Positions 17,821-27,056 are shown, counted from the first letter of the stretch. The stretch is 33,287 nucleotides of DNA from Schlesneria paludicola DSM 18645 (GCA_945862235.1 CAMAYU010000050.1:1-33287), one strand, 5' to 3'. The notes: generated by a model from the letters alone, not told the origin. A program made the numbers and translations.

Positions 17821-18681
17821 ATGAAAAACATCCTCATCCAACTCGACACCGATTCCTTGCCGAGCACCTTCGACCGCGTTGTGGCCGTTGATGCGGGGGC
17901 CGACGAACTCTTCAGCTACGGAGGCGTGTCGCCTGACAATGTCGAGTCACTTGTTCACGGAGCGATCTTCACCCGCAAGCCGTCCGACTTGATGCACACG
18001 GCGATCTATGTCGGCGGGAGCAACGTCGCGGCGGGAGAAGCTCTTTACAAGAAAGTGCTGAAGACACTGTTCGGCCCGTTTTCCGTCTCGGTCATGATGG
18101 ACTCGAACGGCTCGAACACGACGGCCGCGGCAACGGTGCTGGCTGCCGCAAAGCATCTCGACCTCACTCAGACAACGGCGGTCGTACTTGCGGGAACCGG
18201 GCCGGTTGGTTGCCGTGTCGCGCAGCTTCTGCTGAGTCAGGGAGCCACGGTTCGACTGGCTTCCCGTTCGATCGAGAACTCACGCGCGACGTGCGAGATG
18301 CTCGTGAAAGCGGCCGACACCGCGAAGCTCACCGCGTACGAATCGGCCTCGGCGGAAGGGATGGCTGCGGCAACAAATGGCGTGCAACTTGTCGTAGCGG
18401 CGGGTGCGGCGGGAGCTCAACTCATCTCGGCCGAGCAGTTTTCCGCGATCTCCACGTTGAAGTTGGCAATTGACCTGAACGCGGTCTCCCCCGCAGGCAT
18501 CGCGGGCGTTGAGGTCATGGATAAAGCGAAGGATCGAAACGGTCTGTTGTGCTACGGCGCGGTCGGAGTTGGCGGCACGAAGATGAAGATTCATCACGCC
18601 TGCATCCGCCGCCTGTTCGAGTCCAACGATCAACGCCTCGAAACGACTGCCATCTTCGATCTCGGCCGCTCACTCAGCTGA
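17821..18681 (+). CDS. mtdB: NAD(P)-dependent methylene-H4MPT dehydrogenase
   Basis: A 286-residue cytoplasmic enzyme of the MtdA/MtdB family. It oxidises methylene-H4MPT to methenyl-H4MPT, the step after Fae. The N-terminal substrate domain has LIQLDTDSLPSTFDRVVAVDAGAD (about 6-29) and HGAIFTRKP. The middle has the conserved MDSNGSNTTAAATV (about 93-106). The Rossmann fold starts with VVLAGTGPVG (GTGPVG at 125-130) followed by RLASRS (about 144-149). I call it MtdB rather than MtdA because it sits beside fae and because of its overall sequence; MtdA is the tetrahydrofolate-active form. No clear ribosome site precedes the ATG, so translation may start from a leaderless or weakly initiated message. 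Mch and the Fhc complex, needed to finish the pathway, are not in this window. Confidence 0.93.
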   Translation: MKNILIQLDTDSLPSTFDRVVAVDAGADELFSYGGVSPDNVESLVHGAIFTRKPSDLMHTAIYVGGSNVAAGEALYKKVLKTLFGPFSVSVMMDSNGSNTTAAATVLAAAKHLDLTQTTAVVLAGTGPVGCRVAQLLLSQGATVRLASRSIENSRATCEMLVKAADTAKLTAYESASAEGMAAATNGVQLVVAAGAAGAQLISAEQFSAISTLKLAIDLNAVSPAGIAGVEVMDKAKDRNGLLCYGAVGVGGTKMKIHHACIRRLFESNDQRLETTAIFDLGRSLS

Positions 18682-18724
18682 TTGACGCGACTGACAACAA
18701 TTTGAATACAGGGGAACAAGATCA

Positions 18725-18750
18725 TCACGCTTGAGAACGCCTCAGCGTGA
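18725..18750 (+). terminator. Possible hairpin downstream of mtdB
   Basis: Arms tcacgcttgag (18725-18735) and ctcagcgtga (18741-18750) pair with one bulged base around a 5-base loop, 44 bases after the mtdB stop. No T-run follows, so the terminator call is weak. The rest of the spacer to 18908 holds a run of eight G (18852-18859) and an isolated repeat end (gttcagcaggctgttag, 18896-18912) that supplies the TAA stop of the convergent DUF1552 gene. Confidence 0.4.
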
Positions 18751-18908
18751 GATTGCAGCACAGAAGGACAGGGCGAAGGCCGACCAGAGTCAATCACGGG
18801 GAGCGATGGACAGAGATCACGCGATTCTGTCTCTCCGGCACTCTTGAGTGCGGGGGGGGCGCGACCGATGAGTGCCGGGAGTCGCGACCGAACATGTTCA
18901 GCAGGCTG

Positions 18909-20201
18909 TTAGATCCCGGCTAAGCGATCTTTCGAGTCGCCGAACTGTGGCAGTTCGAGTCCCATGCGGTCCATCAGCGAGAGATACAGGCTGCACAGCT
19001 TTCGCTTCTCATTGCCGGCTTGCATGTAGTCCAACGAGCGACCGGTCTTCAACTGCCCGCCCAATCCACCGGCAAGAACCAGCGGGACCTGGTTGCCGTT
19101 GTGAGCGTTCCAATGTTCTGAGACGAACATCAGGCACGAGTTGTCCAGAACGGTCGCGTCCCCTTCCTGCATCTTGGCAAGGCGGTCGATGAGGTAGGCG
19201 TACTGCTCGACGTGAAACTTGACGATCGACTGGTACTCCGGGCCTTCGTTCGAGTGTGAATAGCTGTGATGGTCGTCACGCACGTTGAGGAACGGGTAGA
19301 CCTGTCCTGACAGATCGCGAGACAACAGCAACGTCGCCACGCGCGAGCGGTCGGTCTGAAATGCCAGCGCGATGATGTCGCACATCAGGCGGGCATACTC
19401 ACGAAAATCTTTCGGCTGGCCGACGGGAGGTCGCTGACTCGCGGCGGCGGTTGCGGCACTCTCTTCTTTCGCAGCGTTACGATTCAGCTTCTGCAACCGC
19501 TGCTCAGTTTCTCGAACCGAGGTCAGGTACTCGTCGATCTTCACTTGATCGGAACCGCTGACCTTCAGACGGAGTGAAGTCGCCTCCTCGAGGACTTGGT
19601 CGAGGATGCTCCCTTGCAGCTTGCCGGTCTGGCTACCGAAGAGGCTGTCGAAGGCCAGCGACGGATACAGCTCGATCGGGATCGGCGAATCGGGGCTGCG
19701 CCAGGAAATGTGCGAAGCGTAAACCATGGAATATTGGCTCTCATGAAAGCCGCTCACCGGTTGCTCGCAGCCAAGGACCAAGCTCGGCATGAGCGTGTCG
19801 TCGCCGACGTGAGCGGCCAACTTCTGGTCCATGCTCACGCCCCCCTTGATGATGCTGCCGCGATGCAGATTCGCGCCGGACAAAATGTTGCCCGTGCAGC
19901 GAGCATGTCCGCCATCACCCTCGCGATTGAATAGCCCGTTGATGACGTTGAGCTTTTCCTTGAACGGCATCAGCGATTCGAGCGATGAACCCAACTCCAT
20001 TTCGCGACCGTTGCCCTTCGCCCACCACTGTGGTGGCGAGATTCCATCGCCGATGAACAAACACGCGAACCGCTGCGGAGTTTTTGCCTTGTCGGTCGCA
20101 ATCGTCTCACGACCAAACGCCGACATCGACTCCAGCCACGGCAACGCGACTGAAGCACCGAGTCCCTTGAGCAACACGCGCCGCGAAATCGAAATCGACA
20201 T
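18909..20201 (-). CDS. DUF1552 family exported protein
   Basis: A 430-residue protein of the planctomycete and myxobacterial DUF1552 family. The N terminus has a twin-arginine type signal (SRRVLLKGLGASVALPWLES, residues about 6-25), so it is probably exported folded. Family features are the FIGDGISPPQWWAKG region (about 49-63), LNVINGL (about 84-90), a long central stretch including SSLRLKVSG-like helical sequence near 208-220, and the SEHWNAHNGNQVPLVLAGGLGG region near 360-385. DUF1552 genes usually neighbour DUF1592/DUF1588 or DUF1549-type cytochrome-like genes; here it is divergent from a PSD1/DUF1549/DUF1553 gene 567 bases away. Function is unknown. Start: GGAG about 10 bases before the ATG at 20201. 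The stop codon falls inside an interspersed-repeat end. Confidence 0.9.
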   Translation of the reverse strand: MSISISRRVLLKGLGASVALPWLESMSAFGRETIATDKAKTPQRFACLFIGDGISPPQWWAKGNGREMELGSSLESLMPFKEKLNVINGLFNREGDGGHARCTGNILSGANLHRGSIIKGGVSMDQKLAAHVGDDTLMPSLVLGCEQPVSGFHESQYSMVYASHISWRSPDSPIPIELYPSLAFDSLFGSQTGKLQGSILDQVLEEATSLRLKVSGSDQVKIDEYLTSVRETEQRLQKLNRNAAKEESAATAAASQRPPVGQPKDFREYARLMCDIIALAFQTDRSRVATLLLSRDLSGQVYPFLNVRDDHHSYSHSNEGPEYQSIVKFHVEQYAYLIDRLAKMQEGDATVLDNSCLMFVSEHWNAHNGNQVPLVLAGGLGGQLKTGRSLDYMQAGNEKRKLCSLYLSLMDRMGLELPQFGDSKDRLAGI

Positions 20202-20768
20202 TGGCAGGTCTCCACTTTGAAGTTGATTGCGGGGACAAAGTCATCAATGAGTGGTCAGGGGTGAAATTCAAATGCACGGTAGGCAAAATAATCGGGCGAA
20301 AAGGCGCTGACACTTTCAATCGGGATACTTCCTATTCCGGTGCCATATCTTTTACCCCTCCTACGATCTTTTGCCGGCCCCACTCTCGCCAAAGACCGAA
20401 ACGTCACCTTCCGCTGCGCAATGTTCGCCCAGAAAAACGCCAGCAGCGACGTGTTGCAGCAATCTCGATGCACGTTCCTCGAACGGTTCCAACGATCCCT
20501 CGAACGCAGTCCGTTTGAATGCGATTTCGGGTGAGGCCATTCTAAACGGTTGCCAGCCTAGTCGGCGACCATTCCGAAAGACATCGACCTTGTGAACGAC
20601 TCGTTCATGACCGCCTAGCGGCGGTGGAGTGTTTCGGAAACACTGTCTCTCCACGTTCCTCGCACGGCTGGCGAATCGCATCGGCGTTGGCCATCATGCC
20701 GGCTCGATTTGGCTGCCGGATGGCGTGCGACGCTGGGGCGGTTTCGATTTTGCCGAAGGAGTTCTCAA
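20202..20768. other. Divergent spacer, DUF1552 / PSD1 genes
   Basis: About 570 bases between divergent starts, with no supported gene. An open frame that would extend the PSD1 gene upstream to 20709 lacks a signal peptide and ribosome site. The spacer contains one notable palindrome at 20628-20644, listed separately. Promoters for both genes are expected here but I cannot place them. Confidence 0.45.
20628..20644. promoter_or_regulatory. Perfect 17-base palindrome upstream of PSD1 gene
   Basis: agtgtttc-g-gaaacact is a perfect dyad with a one-base centre, flanked by gtggag and ctccac segments that extend the symmetry loosely. It lies 125 bases before the PSD1 gene start. This could be an operator for a dimeric regulator or a hairpin in the leader. 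No regulator gene is adjacent. Confidence 0.45.
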
Positions 20769-23700
20769 ATGGTGCGTGAGTTCAAGTACGGTCTGTTGGT
20801 GAGCAGCCTGTTCGTCGGCGTTTGCTTCGTGTGTGGAACGGCTGGAGTCGCCGGGGCGGCTGAGGCTGCGCTGCCAGATGTTGTCGAGTTCAATCGCGAC
20901 GTGCGGCCGATACTTTCCGAGAACTGTTTCGCCTGTCACGGCCCGGATGCGAACAAGCGACAGGCCGAAATGCGACTCGACACGGCAGCCGGTCTGTTTG
21001 GAGCGGACTCGAAAACGAAGCCGGTTGTGGCGCGGGAAGTCGGTGCGAGCGAACTGATCAAGCGGATCATCTCCGCCGATCCCGAGCAGCTCATGCCGCC
21101 GGTCGATTCGGGCAAGAAGTTGTCTCCGCGTGACATCGCGATTCTCAAGAAATGGGTTGAGCAGGGAGCGTCTTGGCAAGGACACTGGTCCTACCTCAAG
21201 CCGGTTCGCGCGGCCGTCCCCTCAGCGACCGATGCCGCGTTCGCGCGAAATGACATCGACCGCTTCGTTCTCGCCAAGTTGAATGCGGCGGGACTGAAGC
21301 CGTCGCGGGAAGCCGATCGCATCACGCTCATTCGACGACTGTCGTTCGACCTACGCGGATTGCCGCCGTCGTGGGAAGAGGTTCAGGAGTTCGTGCAGGA
21401 TCAACGCACGGACGCTTATGAATTGCTCGTCGAGCGGCTGCTGGCATCGCCGCATCATGGCGAACGCATGGCGCTGTATTGGTTGGACCTCGTGCGGTTC
21501 GCCGACACGGCGGGCTATCACAGCGACAACCCGCGCGACATCGTTCCGTACCGCGACTATGTGATCCGCGCATTCAACGGCAACCAGCCGTTCGACAAGT
21601 TCACCATCGAACAACTCGCGGGTGACTTGTTGCCATCACCGACGGTCTCGCAGAAGGTCGCATCGGGCTACAACCGGTTGTTACAAACGACGGAAGAGGG
21701 CGGTTCACAAGCGAAGGAGTACATCGCGAAGTACGCCGCCGACCGCGTGCGGAATGTGTCGAGTGTGTGGCTCGGCGCGACGATGGGTTGTGCCGAGTGC
21801 CACGATCACAAATTCGACCCGATCACGCAGCGCGATTTCTACGCGATGGCCGCGTTCTTCGCCGACGTTCAGGAAGTCGCCGTCGGTCGTCGCGAGCCGG
21901 GGATGCCCGTCCCGACGGCGGATGACGAGCGGGAACTGGCTCGTCAGGATCAAGTCACCGCCGACCGTCGCGCCGTGCTGGATCGCGATGTCGCCACGCT
22001 GCTAGCTTCGACCGAAAGCTGGGAGCAGGAGCTACTCAAAGGGCCGGATTGGTCCGTACTCACTCCCGTCGAAACGAACGTCGTCGGTGAATCGCAACTG
22101 AAGCGACTCGATGATGGGTCGCTCAAGTCCACCGGCACGTCGGCGGCGACCGAGACGTATGTCATCACGTTTGAGGCCGCCTCAAAAGAAGCAGACTCCG
22201 CCAAATGGAATGGCCTCCGTTTGGAAGTCCTCGCCGATGACGAGTTGCCAGAAAAAGGCCCGGGCCTCGCGCCGAATGGCAACTTCGTGTTGACCGAGTT
22301 CAAGGTGGCTCGCATCGGCGCGGACGGAAAGCCGGTCGCAGTGAAGGTGACTCACGCGCTAGCCGATCATTCCCAGAGTGGTCACGACATTGGCACCGCC
22401 ATCGACGGGAAGGACAACACGGGCTGGGCGCTGTTGCCGCAGATTGGTCAGTCGCACGAAGCCGTCTTCGCGTTGCAGCAACCGGTGGGGGGAGGTGATG
22501 CCGGGAAACCCAACGCGGCATCGAGTCGCTTCGTCGTGACGCTCGAATTCAAATCCCAGTTCGCTCAGCACGGCATTGGCCGGCTTCGATTGAGTGGCAC
22601 GAGTGTCGAGCGGCCCACGTCGCATATCGTTCCCGTGGCGGTGCGCGAAGTACTCGCCAAAGCTCGCGATCAACGCAGCGACGCCGAGCGGCAACAGCTC
22701 ACCGCGTATCTGCGAGATCAATCGGCCCGATTCCATCCGCAACGCGAGGCGGTGCAAGTGGCTCAAGCCGCACGTGACGCCTTCGTCAAGAAGCTGCCCG
22801 CAAGCCTCATCACGGTCTCGGCGGCTCCGCGCATGGTGCGGATGCTGCCACGCGGCAACTGGCTCGATGAATCGGGTGCCGAAGTCTTGCCCGCGATCCC
22901 GGCGGTCTTTGGGAAGGTCGAGACGGGTGACAAACGGGCGACGCGGTTGGAACTCGCCAACTGGATGGTCTCCGCCGACAACCCGCTCCCCGCGCGGGTC
23001 TTCGTCAATCGGACGTGGCGGCTGTTCTTCGGCAACGGTCTGTCGAAGTCGCTTGAAGACGCCGGGAGTCAGGGCGAATGGCCGACTCATCCCGAGTTGC
23101 TCGATTGGTTGGCCGTCGAGTTCCGCGAGAGCGGCTGGAACATGCGGCACCTCATCCGGCTGATGGTCACGAGCGGTACGTACCGCCAAAATTCTTTACT
23201 CACAAAGGATGCCCGCGCGGCCGATCCGTTCAATCGAATGCTCTCATCACAGAATCGGATGCGTTTGGAGGCCGAGTTCATTCGTGACAACGCGCTGTCG
23301 ATCAGCGGCCTGTTGTCACCGCGCGTCGGTGGCGAGAGCGACAAGCCGTATCAACCCGACGGCTACTGGGAGTTTCTCAACTTCCCCCGCCGCACATGGG
23401 AACACGACAAGGGCGAGCAGCAATACCGGCGCGGCATGTACACGTTCTGGCAACGCTCATTCCTGCATCCGTCTCTGCTCGCGTTCGATGCGCCGAGCCG
23501 AGAGGAATGCACCGCCGACCGCCCTCGCTCGAACACACCGCAGCAGGCACTGACGCTCCTCAACGACCCCAGCTACGTCGAAGCGGCCCGAGTCTTCGCG
23601 TCCCACATCATGAAAGAGGGTGGCGACACCGACGAGTCCCGCCTCACCTGGGCCTTCCGCCGCGCCGTCTCCCGCGCCCCGAAGCCCGAAGAACTGGCGA

Positions 23701-23882
23701 TTCTCCAAAAACTCCTCGCCAAACACCGCGAAGAGTTCCTCGCCAATCCAGCCCACGCCGACCAACTCGACCGCACCGGCGAAGCCCCGCTCCCCGACGG
23801 CCTCAACAAACCAGACCTCGCCGCCTGGACAAGCATTGCCCGCACGATCCTGAACCTGCACGAGACGATCACGAGGCTATGA
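20769..23882 (+). CDS. PSD1/DUF1549/DUF1553 planctomycete cytochrome-like protein
   Basis: A 1037-residue exported protein. The ATG at 20769 has a strong AAGGAG 7 bases upstream and opens with a signal peptide (about 1-30, LLVSSLFVGVCFVCGTAGVAGA). PSD1 (planctomycete cytochrome c domain, about 38-135) carries CFACH at 53-57 in ENCFACHGPDANKRQ and MPPVDSGKKLSPRDI. DUF1549 (about 160-375) includes RLSFDLRGLPP and CAECHDHKFDPITQRDFY. A central region of about 380-720 resembles a carbohydrate-binding or Ig-like insert. DUF1553 (about 730-1000) includes NWMVSADNPLPARVFVNRTWRLFFG. CFACH is a bona fide CxxCH heme c site and CAECH a second candidate. These proteins are thought to act in the planctomycete periplasm; substrate unknown. 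The usual partner, a DUF1501 protein, is not here, but a DUF1552 gene is divergent. Confidence 0.92.
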   Translation: MVREFKYGLLVSSLFVGVCFVCGTAGVAGAAEAALPDVVEFNRDVRPILSENCFACHGPDANKRQAEMRLDTAAGLFGADSKTKPVVAREVGASELIKRIISADPEQLMPPVDSGKKLSPRDIAILKKWVEQGASWQGHWSYLKPVRAAVPSATDAAFARNDIDRFVLAKLNAAGLKPSREADRITLIRRLSFDLRGLPPSWEEVQEFVQDQRTDAYELLVERLLASPHHGERMALYWLDLVRFADTAGYHSDNPRDIVPYRDYVIRAFNGNQPFDKFTIEQLAGDLLPSPTVSQKVASGYNRLLQTTEEGGSQAKEYIAKYAADRVRNVSSVWLGATMGCAECHDHKFDPITQRDFYAMAAFFADVQEVAVGRREPGMPVPTADDERELARQDQVTADRRAVLDRDVATLLASTESWEQELLKGPDWSVLTPVETNVVGESQLKRLDDGSLKSTGTSAATETYVITFEAASKEADSAKWNGLRLEVLADDELPEKGPGLAPNGNFVLTEFKVARIGADGKPVAVKVTHALADHSQSGHDIGTAIDGKDNTGWALLPQIGQSHEAVFALQQPVGGGDAGKPNAASSRFVVTLEFKSQFAQHGIGRLRLSGTSVERPTSHIVPVAVREVLAKARDQRSDAERQQLTAYLRDQSARFHPQREAVQVAQAARDAFVKKLPASLITVSAAPRMVRMLPRGNWLDESGAEVLPAIPAVFGKVETGDKRATRLELANWMVSADNPLPARVFVNRTWRLFFGNGLSKSLEDAGSQGEWPTHPELLDWLAVEFRESGWNMRHLIRLMVTSGTYRQNSLLTKDARAADPFNRMLSSQNRMRLEAEFIRDNALSISGLLSPRVGGESDKPYQPDGYWEFLNFPRRTWEHDKGEQQYRRGMYTFWQRSFLHPSLLAFDAPSREECTADRPRSNTPQQALTLLNDPSYVEAARVFASHIMKEGGDTDESRLTWAFRRAVSRAPKPEELAILQKLLAKHREEFLANPAHADQLDRTGEAPLPDGLNKPDLAAWTSIARTILNLHETITRL

Positions 23883-24012
23883 GGTTTCGCGGTTCTGGGG
23901 GCGGGTGTCGGAAATTGAAAATGCAAAGTCCCTAAGGGGCGTCGTGCCTGTCACTATGTTTTGCTTCGCCATGCTCGATTTCCGATTCTGAAACGTCGTC
24001 GTCAACTCTGAT

Positions 24013-24036
24013 GGCGATAGCCTCAGGGCCATCGCC
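24013..24036 (+). terminator. Possible hairpin downstream of PSD1 gene
   Basis: Arms ggcgatagcc (24013-24022) and ggccatcgcc (24027-24036) pair over 10 bp with one mismatch and a 4-base loop, 130 bases past the stop. Only a weak T-containing tract follows, so this is tentative. Confidence 0.35.
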
Positions 24037-24239
24037 TTGCTTGGCCTGTGCAACCTGTCGGGGGGGGGCCAGCGGCGCTTCACTGTGCCCGCCCACTGCG
24101 CCCGCCCACCGTGGCTACTCGACGTTTTCCGGTGGTGGGCCGGCGCTCGAACGAACTCATCCCACCCCACGTTGAGCAAGGAGATGGCCTGACACGAGTG
24201 CAAACGACAACGGTCGCCACTCATCCGAAAGCCCTTGCC

Positions 24240-24260
24240 GTGTAAGGGGATTTCTTACAC
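24240..24260. promoter_or_regulatory. Perfect GTGTAAG-N7-CTTACAC dyad upstream of sensor kinase
   Basis: Two perfectly inverted 7-base arms (24240-24246 and 24254-24260) are separated by 7 bases, centred about 105 bases before the kinase start. Heptamer inverted pairs are the usual form of NarL/FixJ-type response-regulator sites, so autoregulation by the downstream regulator is a reasonable guess. A hairpin in the transcript is the alternative. Confidence 0.45.
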
Positions 24261-24354
24261 AACAAGCCTGCGGCGCACCTACATGCTTTTTTGAGTTTGT
24301 TGTCATAGTAGGGAGCGCCTCATTCATGGATAGATACAACAAAGGAGATTCATT

Positions 24355-25272
24355 ATGGGGTGGCGACTCACGATGCAGCGGGCCGTTTCCCCCCCCCCGT
24401 GGGTGGTGTGGGGCATGGTCTTGATCACGATCTCTTTGACGGAATTTGCAGTGATGGTCACCCTGCCTCGGCTGCTTCCTGCGAATACCAGCAGGGTGTG
24501 GGACTCCATCGTTGATGCCATTCTGCTCACGTCGATCATTTCGCCACTGATGTGGTGGAGTACCGTTCGGCCATTGCAGGAAGCCGCGCGGCTTCGAGAG
24601 AGGTTTGTCTCCGATTTGATTGCCGGCACCGAACGTGAACGTCGGAGGATCGCCCACGAACTACATGATGGATTGGGGCAATCACTGACTCTGTTGGTGT
24701 CAGGTTTGCGATCCTTGTCTGATCTGGTTCGAAACGATGAACCACACCGTCGAGTTGTGGATTTGGCGAGAATTGCCCAGCAAGCCCTGAGCGACGCCAA
24801 ACAAATGGCCATGGGATTGCGGCCAAGTTTGTTGGATGACCTCGGACTTGCCAACGCGATCCAACGATTGGCAGATGACGTTGCCAATCACGAAAAACTG
24901 GGAGTCTCGGTGGTGGCAACGACTGTGGAAGGCCATCGGTTCCTCGATGAAGTCGAGACGGCCATGTTCCGAATCTGCCAAGAGGCACTTCAAAACGTTT
25001 GCAAACATTCCAAGGCAAGTCAGGTTGCGATCACGCTGAGTCTCGCAGGTGATCATCTCCGGTTGGAAGTCAGCGACAACGGACAGGGGATTGAGTCGAT
25101 TCGACGATCCCCCACATCCGGACAGCTTGGATTGATTGGAATTCGAGAAAGAGCGACGCTGCTGAGAGGGCAACTGACGATTGTTTCCGTAGTAGGCCAG
25201 GGAACTCGGTTGATTGTGGAGCTACCGGCTCAGCGACAGAAGGAGGAGACCGCACGATGCGCGTCATGCTGA
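24355..25272 (+). CDS. NarL-type sensor histidine kinase with 5' C10 tract
   Basis: A 305-residue membrane sensor kinase. Two membrane segments (about 17-38 and 50-68) flank only a short external loop, so ligand sensing is not obvious. The HisKA_3 dimerisation domain follows, with phospho-acceptor H104 in RRRIAHELHDGLGQS, then a HATPase_c domain with the N box near 212-222 (EALQNVCKHSKAS) and a G box SDNGQGI near 240 plus GLIGIRERATLLRG. It would autophosphorylate and pass phosphate to the response regulator, whose gene overlaps its 3' end by 16 bases. The ATG at 24355 has AGGAG 8 bases upstream. Codons 12-15 contain an uninterrupted run of ten C bases (24389-24398); slippage there would frameshift the gene. 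The upstream dyad suggests autoregulation. Confidence 0.93.
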   Translation: MGWRLTMQRAVSPPPWVVWGMVLITISLTEFAVMVTLPRLLPANTSRVWDSIVDAILLTSIISPLMWWSTVRPLQEAARLRERFVSDLIAGTERERRRIAHELHDGLGQSLTLLVSGLRSLSDLVRNDEPHRRVVDLARIAQQALSDAKQMAMGLRPSLLDDLGLANAIQRLADDVANHEKLGVSVVATTVEGHRFLDEVETAMFRICQEALQNVCKHSKASQVAITLSLAGDHLRLEVSDNGQGIESIRRSPTSGQLGLIGIRERATLLRGQLTIVSVVGQGTRLIVELPAQRQKEETARCASC

Positions 25273-25898
25273 TAGACGATCATTCGCTGGTGCGGGCTGG
25301 GCTGAAGCAACTTGTCGCCGCTCAATCCGACATCGTGGTTGTGGCCGAGGCCAATCGCGTGGACGGAGCCTTGGAAATGGCGCAGAAGAGTCGGGCTGAG
25401 CTCGTCGTGTTGGATCTTACTCTCCCCGGCGGAGCCAGCCTTCCTTTCGTTGCTGTGTTGCGGCGAGAAACGAGCGCCAAAGTGCTGATTCTGACGATGC
25501 ATGATGACCCCGCCTACGCTCGGGCGGCACTGGCAGCGGGGGCTTTGGGATATGTTGTCAAATCCTGTCCCGAATCGGTTCTGCTGGAGGCGCTGCAGTC
25601 CGTTTCGCGGGGCAGGTTGTTTATCGACCTGGACAATGACGAGCAGACGGACCACCTCTGGAAAACGCTCATGCAGCCAAGCATTTCCGGTGACACGGAC
25701 TACAGTGGCTCAAAGCTCAGTAGTCGCGAAACTGAAGTGCTACGGATGCTGGGCCAAGGGTTGAGCAACCTAGTGATCGCTGAGCGGCTGGAGCTGAGTC
25801 CCAAGACGGTGGCAACGTACCGTGCCCGCATTGCTGAGAAAGTTGGCCTAAAAACAACGGCGGACTTCGTGAAGTATGCGCGTGACATGGGATTTTAG
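25257..25898 (+). CDS. NarL/LuxR-family response regulator
   Basis: A 213-residue response regulator. The receiver domain (about 1-120) has the acidic pocket D7 D8, phospho-acceptor D53 in VVLDLTLP, T80 in LILTMHDD and K102 in YVVKSC. The C-terminal LuxR-type HTH (about 148-205) has LSSRETEVLRMLGQGLSN and ELSPKTVATYRARIAEKVG, so it binds DNA. The ATG lies inside the kinase gene and is preceded by AAGGAGGAG, a very strong ribosome site. The operon ends at a hairpin 25 bases downstream. Targets are unknown; the dyad at 24240-24260 and the small secreted protein gene downstream are candidates. Confidence 0.95.
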   Translation: MRVMLIDDHSLVRAGLKQLVAAQSDIVVVAEANRVDGALEMAQKSRAELVVLDLTLPGGASLPFVAVLRRETSAKVLILTMHDDPAYARAALAAGALGYVVKSCPESVLLEALQSVSRGRLFIDLDNDEQTDHLWKTLMQPSISGDTDYSGSKLSSRETEVLRMLGQGLSNLVIAERLELSPKTVATYRARIAEKVGLKTTADFVKYARDMGF

Positions 25899-25922
25899 AC
25901 GCCCGATTTGCCGTAGGGTTTA

Positions 25923-25955
25923 CCGAGCCCGTCAGCGCCGCGCTGACAGGCTCGG
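25923..25955 (+). terminator. Intrinsic terminator after the two-component operon
   Basis: The stem ccgagcc/ggctcgg plus gtcagcg/cgctgac (25923-25937 and 25941-25955, one single-base bulge in each arm) has a 3-base loop and is followed by tttgaatt. It starts 25 bases after the regulator stop and is a strong candidate. Confidence 0.8.
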
Positions 25956-26141
25956 TTTGAATTACCACTCGCGCTGATTGTTTCTCGTCCTGCAGGGTAA
26001 TTAGGCTATTCAAGTCCAATCTTCTGCTCGCATCTGGCTGGATGTACCAACCTGAATGCCGATTCGGTCATCGAATGATGAACGTCGTCGTCGAGTGACT
26101 TGGGATTCCGTAAGTCCTCAATCTCTCTAGGGAAACAAGCT

Positions 26142-26918
<777 letters not shown>

Positions 26919-26972
26919 CTTGGCGGGGTGGTCCCGTTCAACCTGATTTGCACATCAAGCTGTGCAACTAAT

Positions 26973-27056
26973 TCGGAGTCTTCGGAGAAGCAGTGTTCTT
27001 CGGGACGTTGATACGACAGCGCCACTGTTTCTCCGAGGACTCCGAAACAGTGGCGC
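26973..27056. repeat. Overlapping, mutually exclusive inverted repeats
   Basis: Arm 26973-26995 pairs with 27023-27045 (21 of 23 positions). The second arm is shared with another, perfect 13-bp hairpin, gcgccactgtttc (27019-27031) with gaaacagtggcgc (27044-27056), so only one of the two can form. The spacer from 26919 to 27371 holds no supported gene and two more dyads (listed). This may be a palindromic repeat or an alternative-fold 3' region. Confidence 0.65.

Larger units (their letters stand above)
23883..24354. other. Spacer before the two-component operon
   Basis: About 470 bases without a supported gene. It contains a candidate terminator (24013-24036), a nine-G run (24060-24068) and a perfect dyad (24240-24260), listed separately where relevant. 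AGGAG lies directly before the kinase ATG at 24355. Confidence 0.5.
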
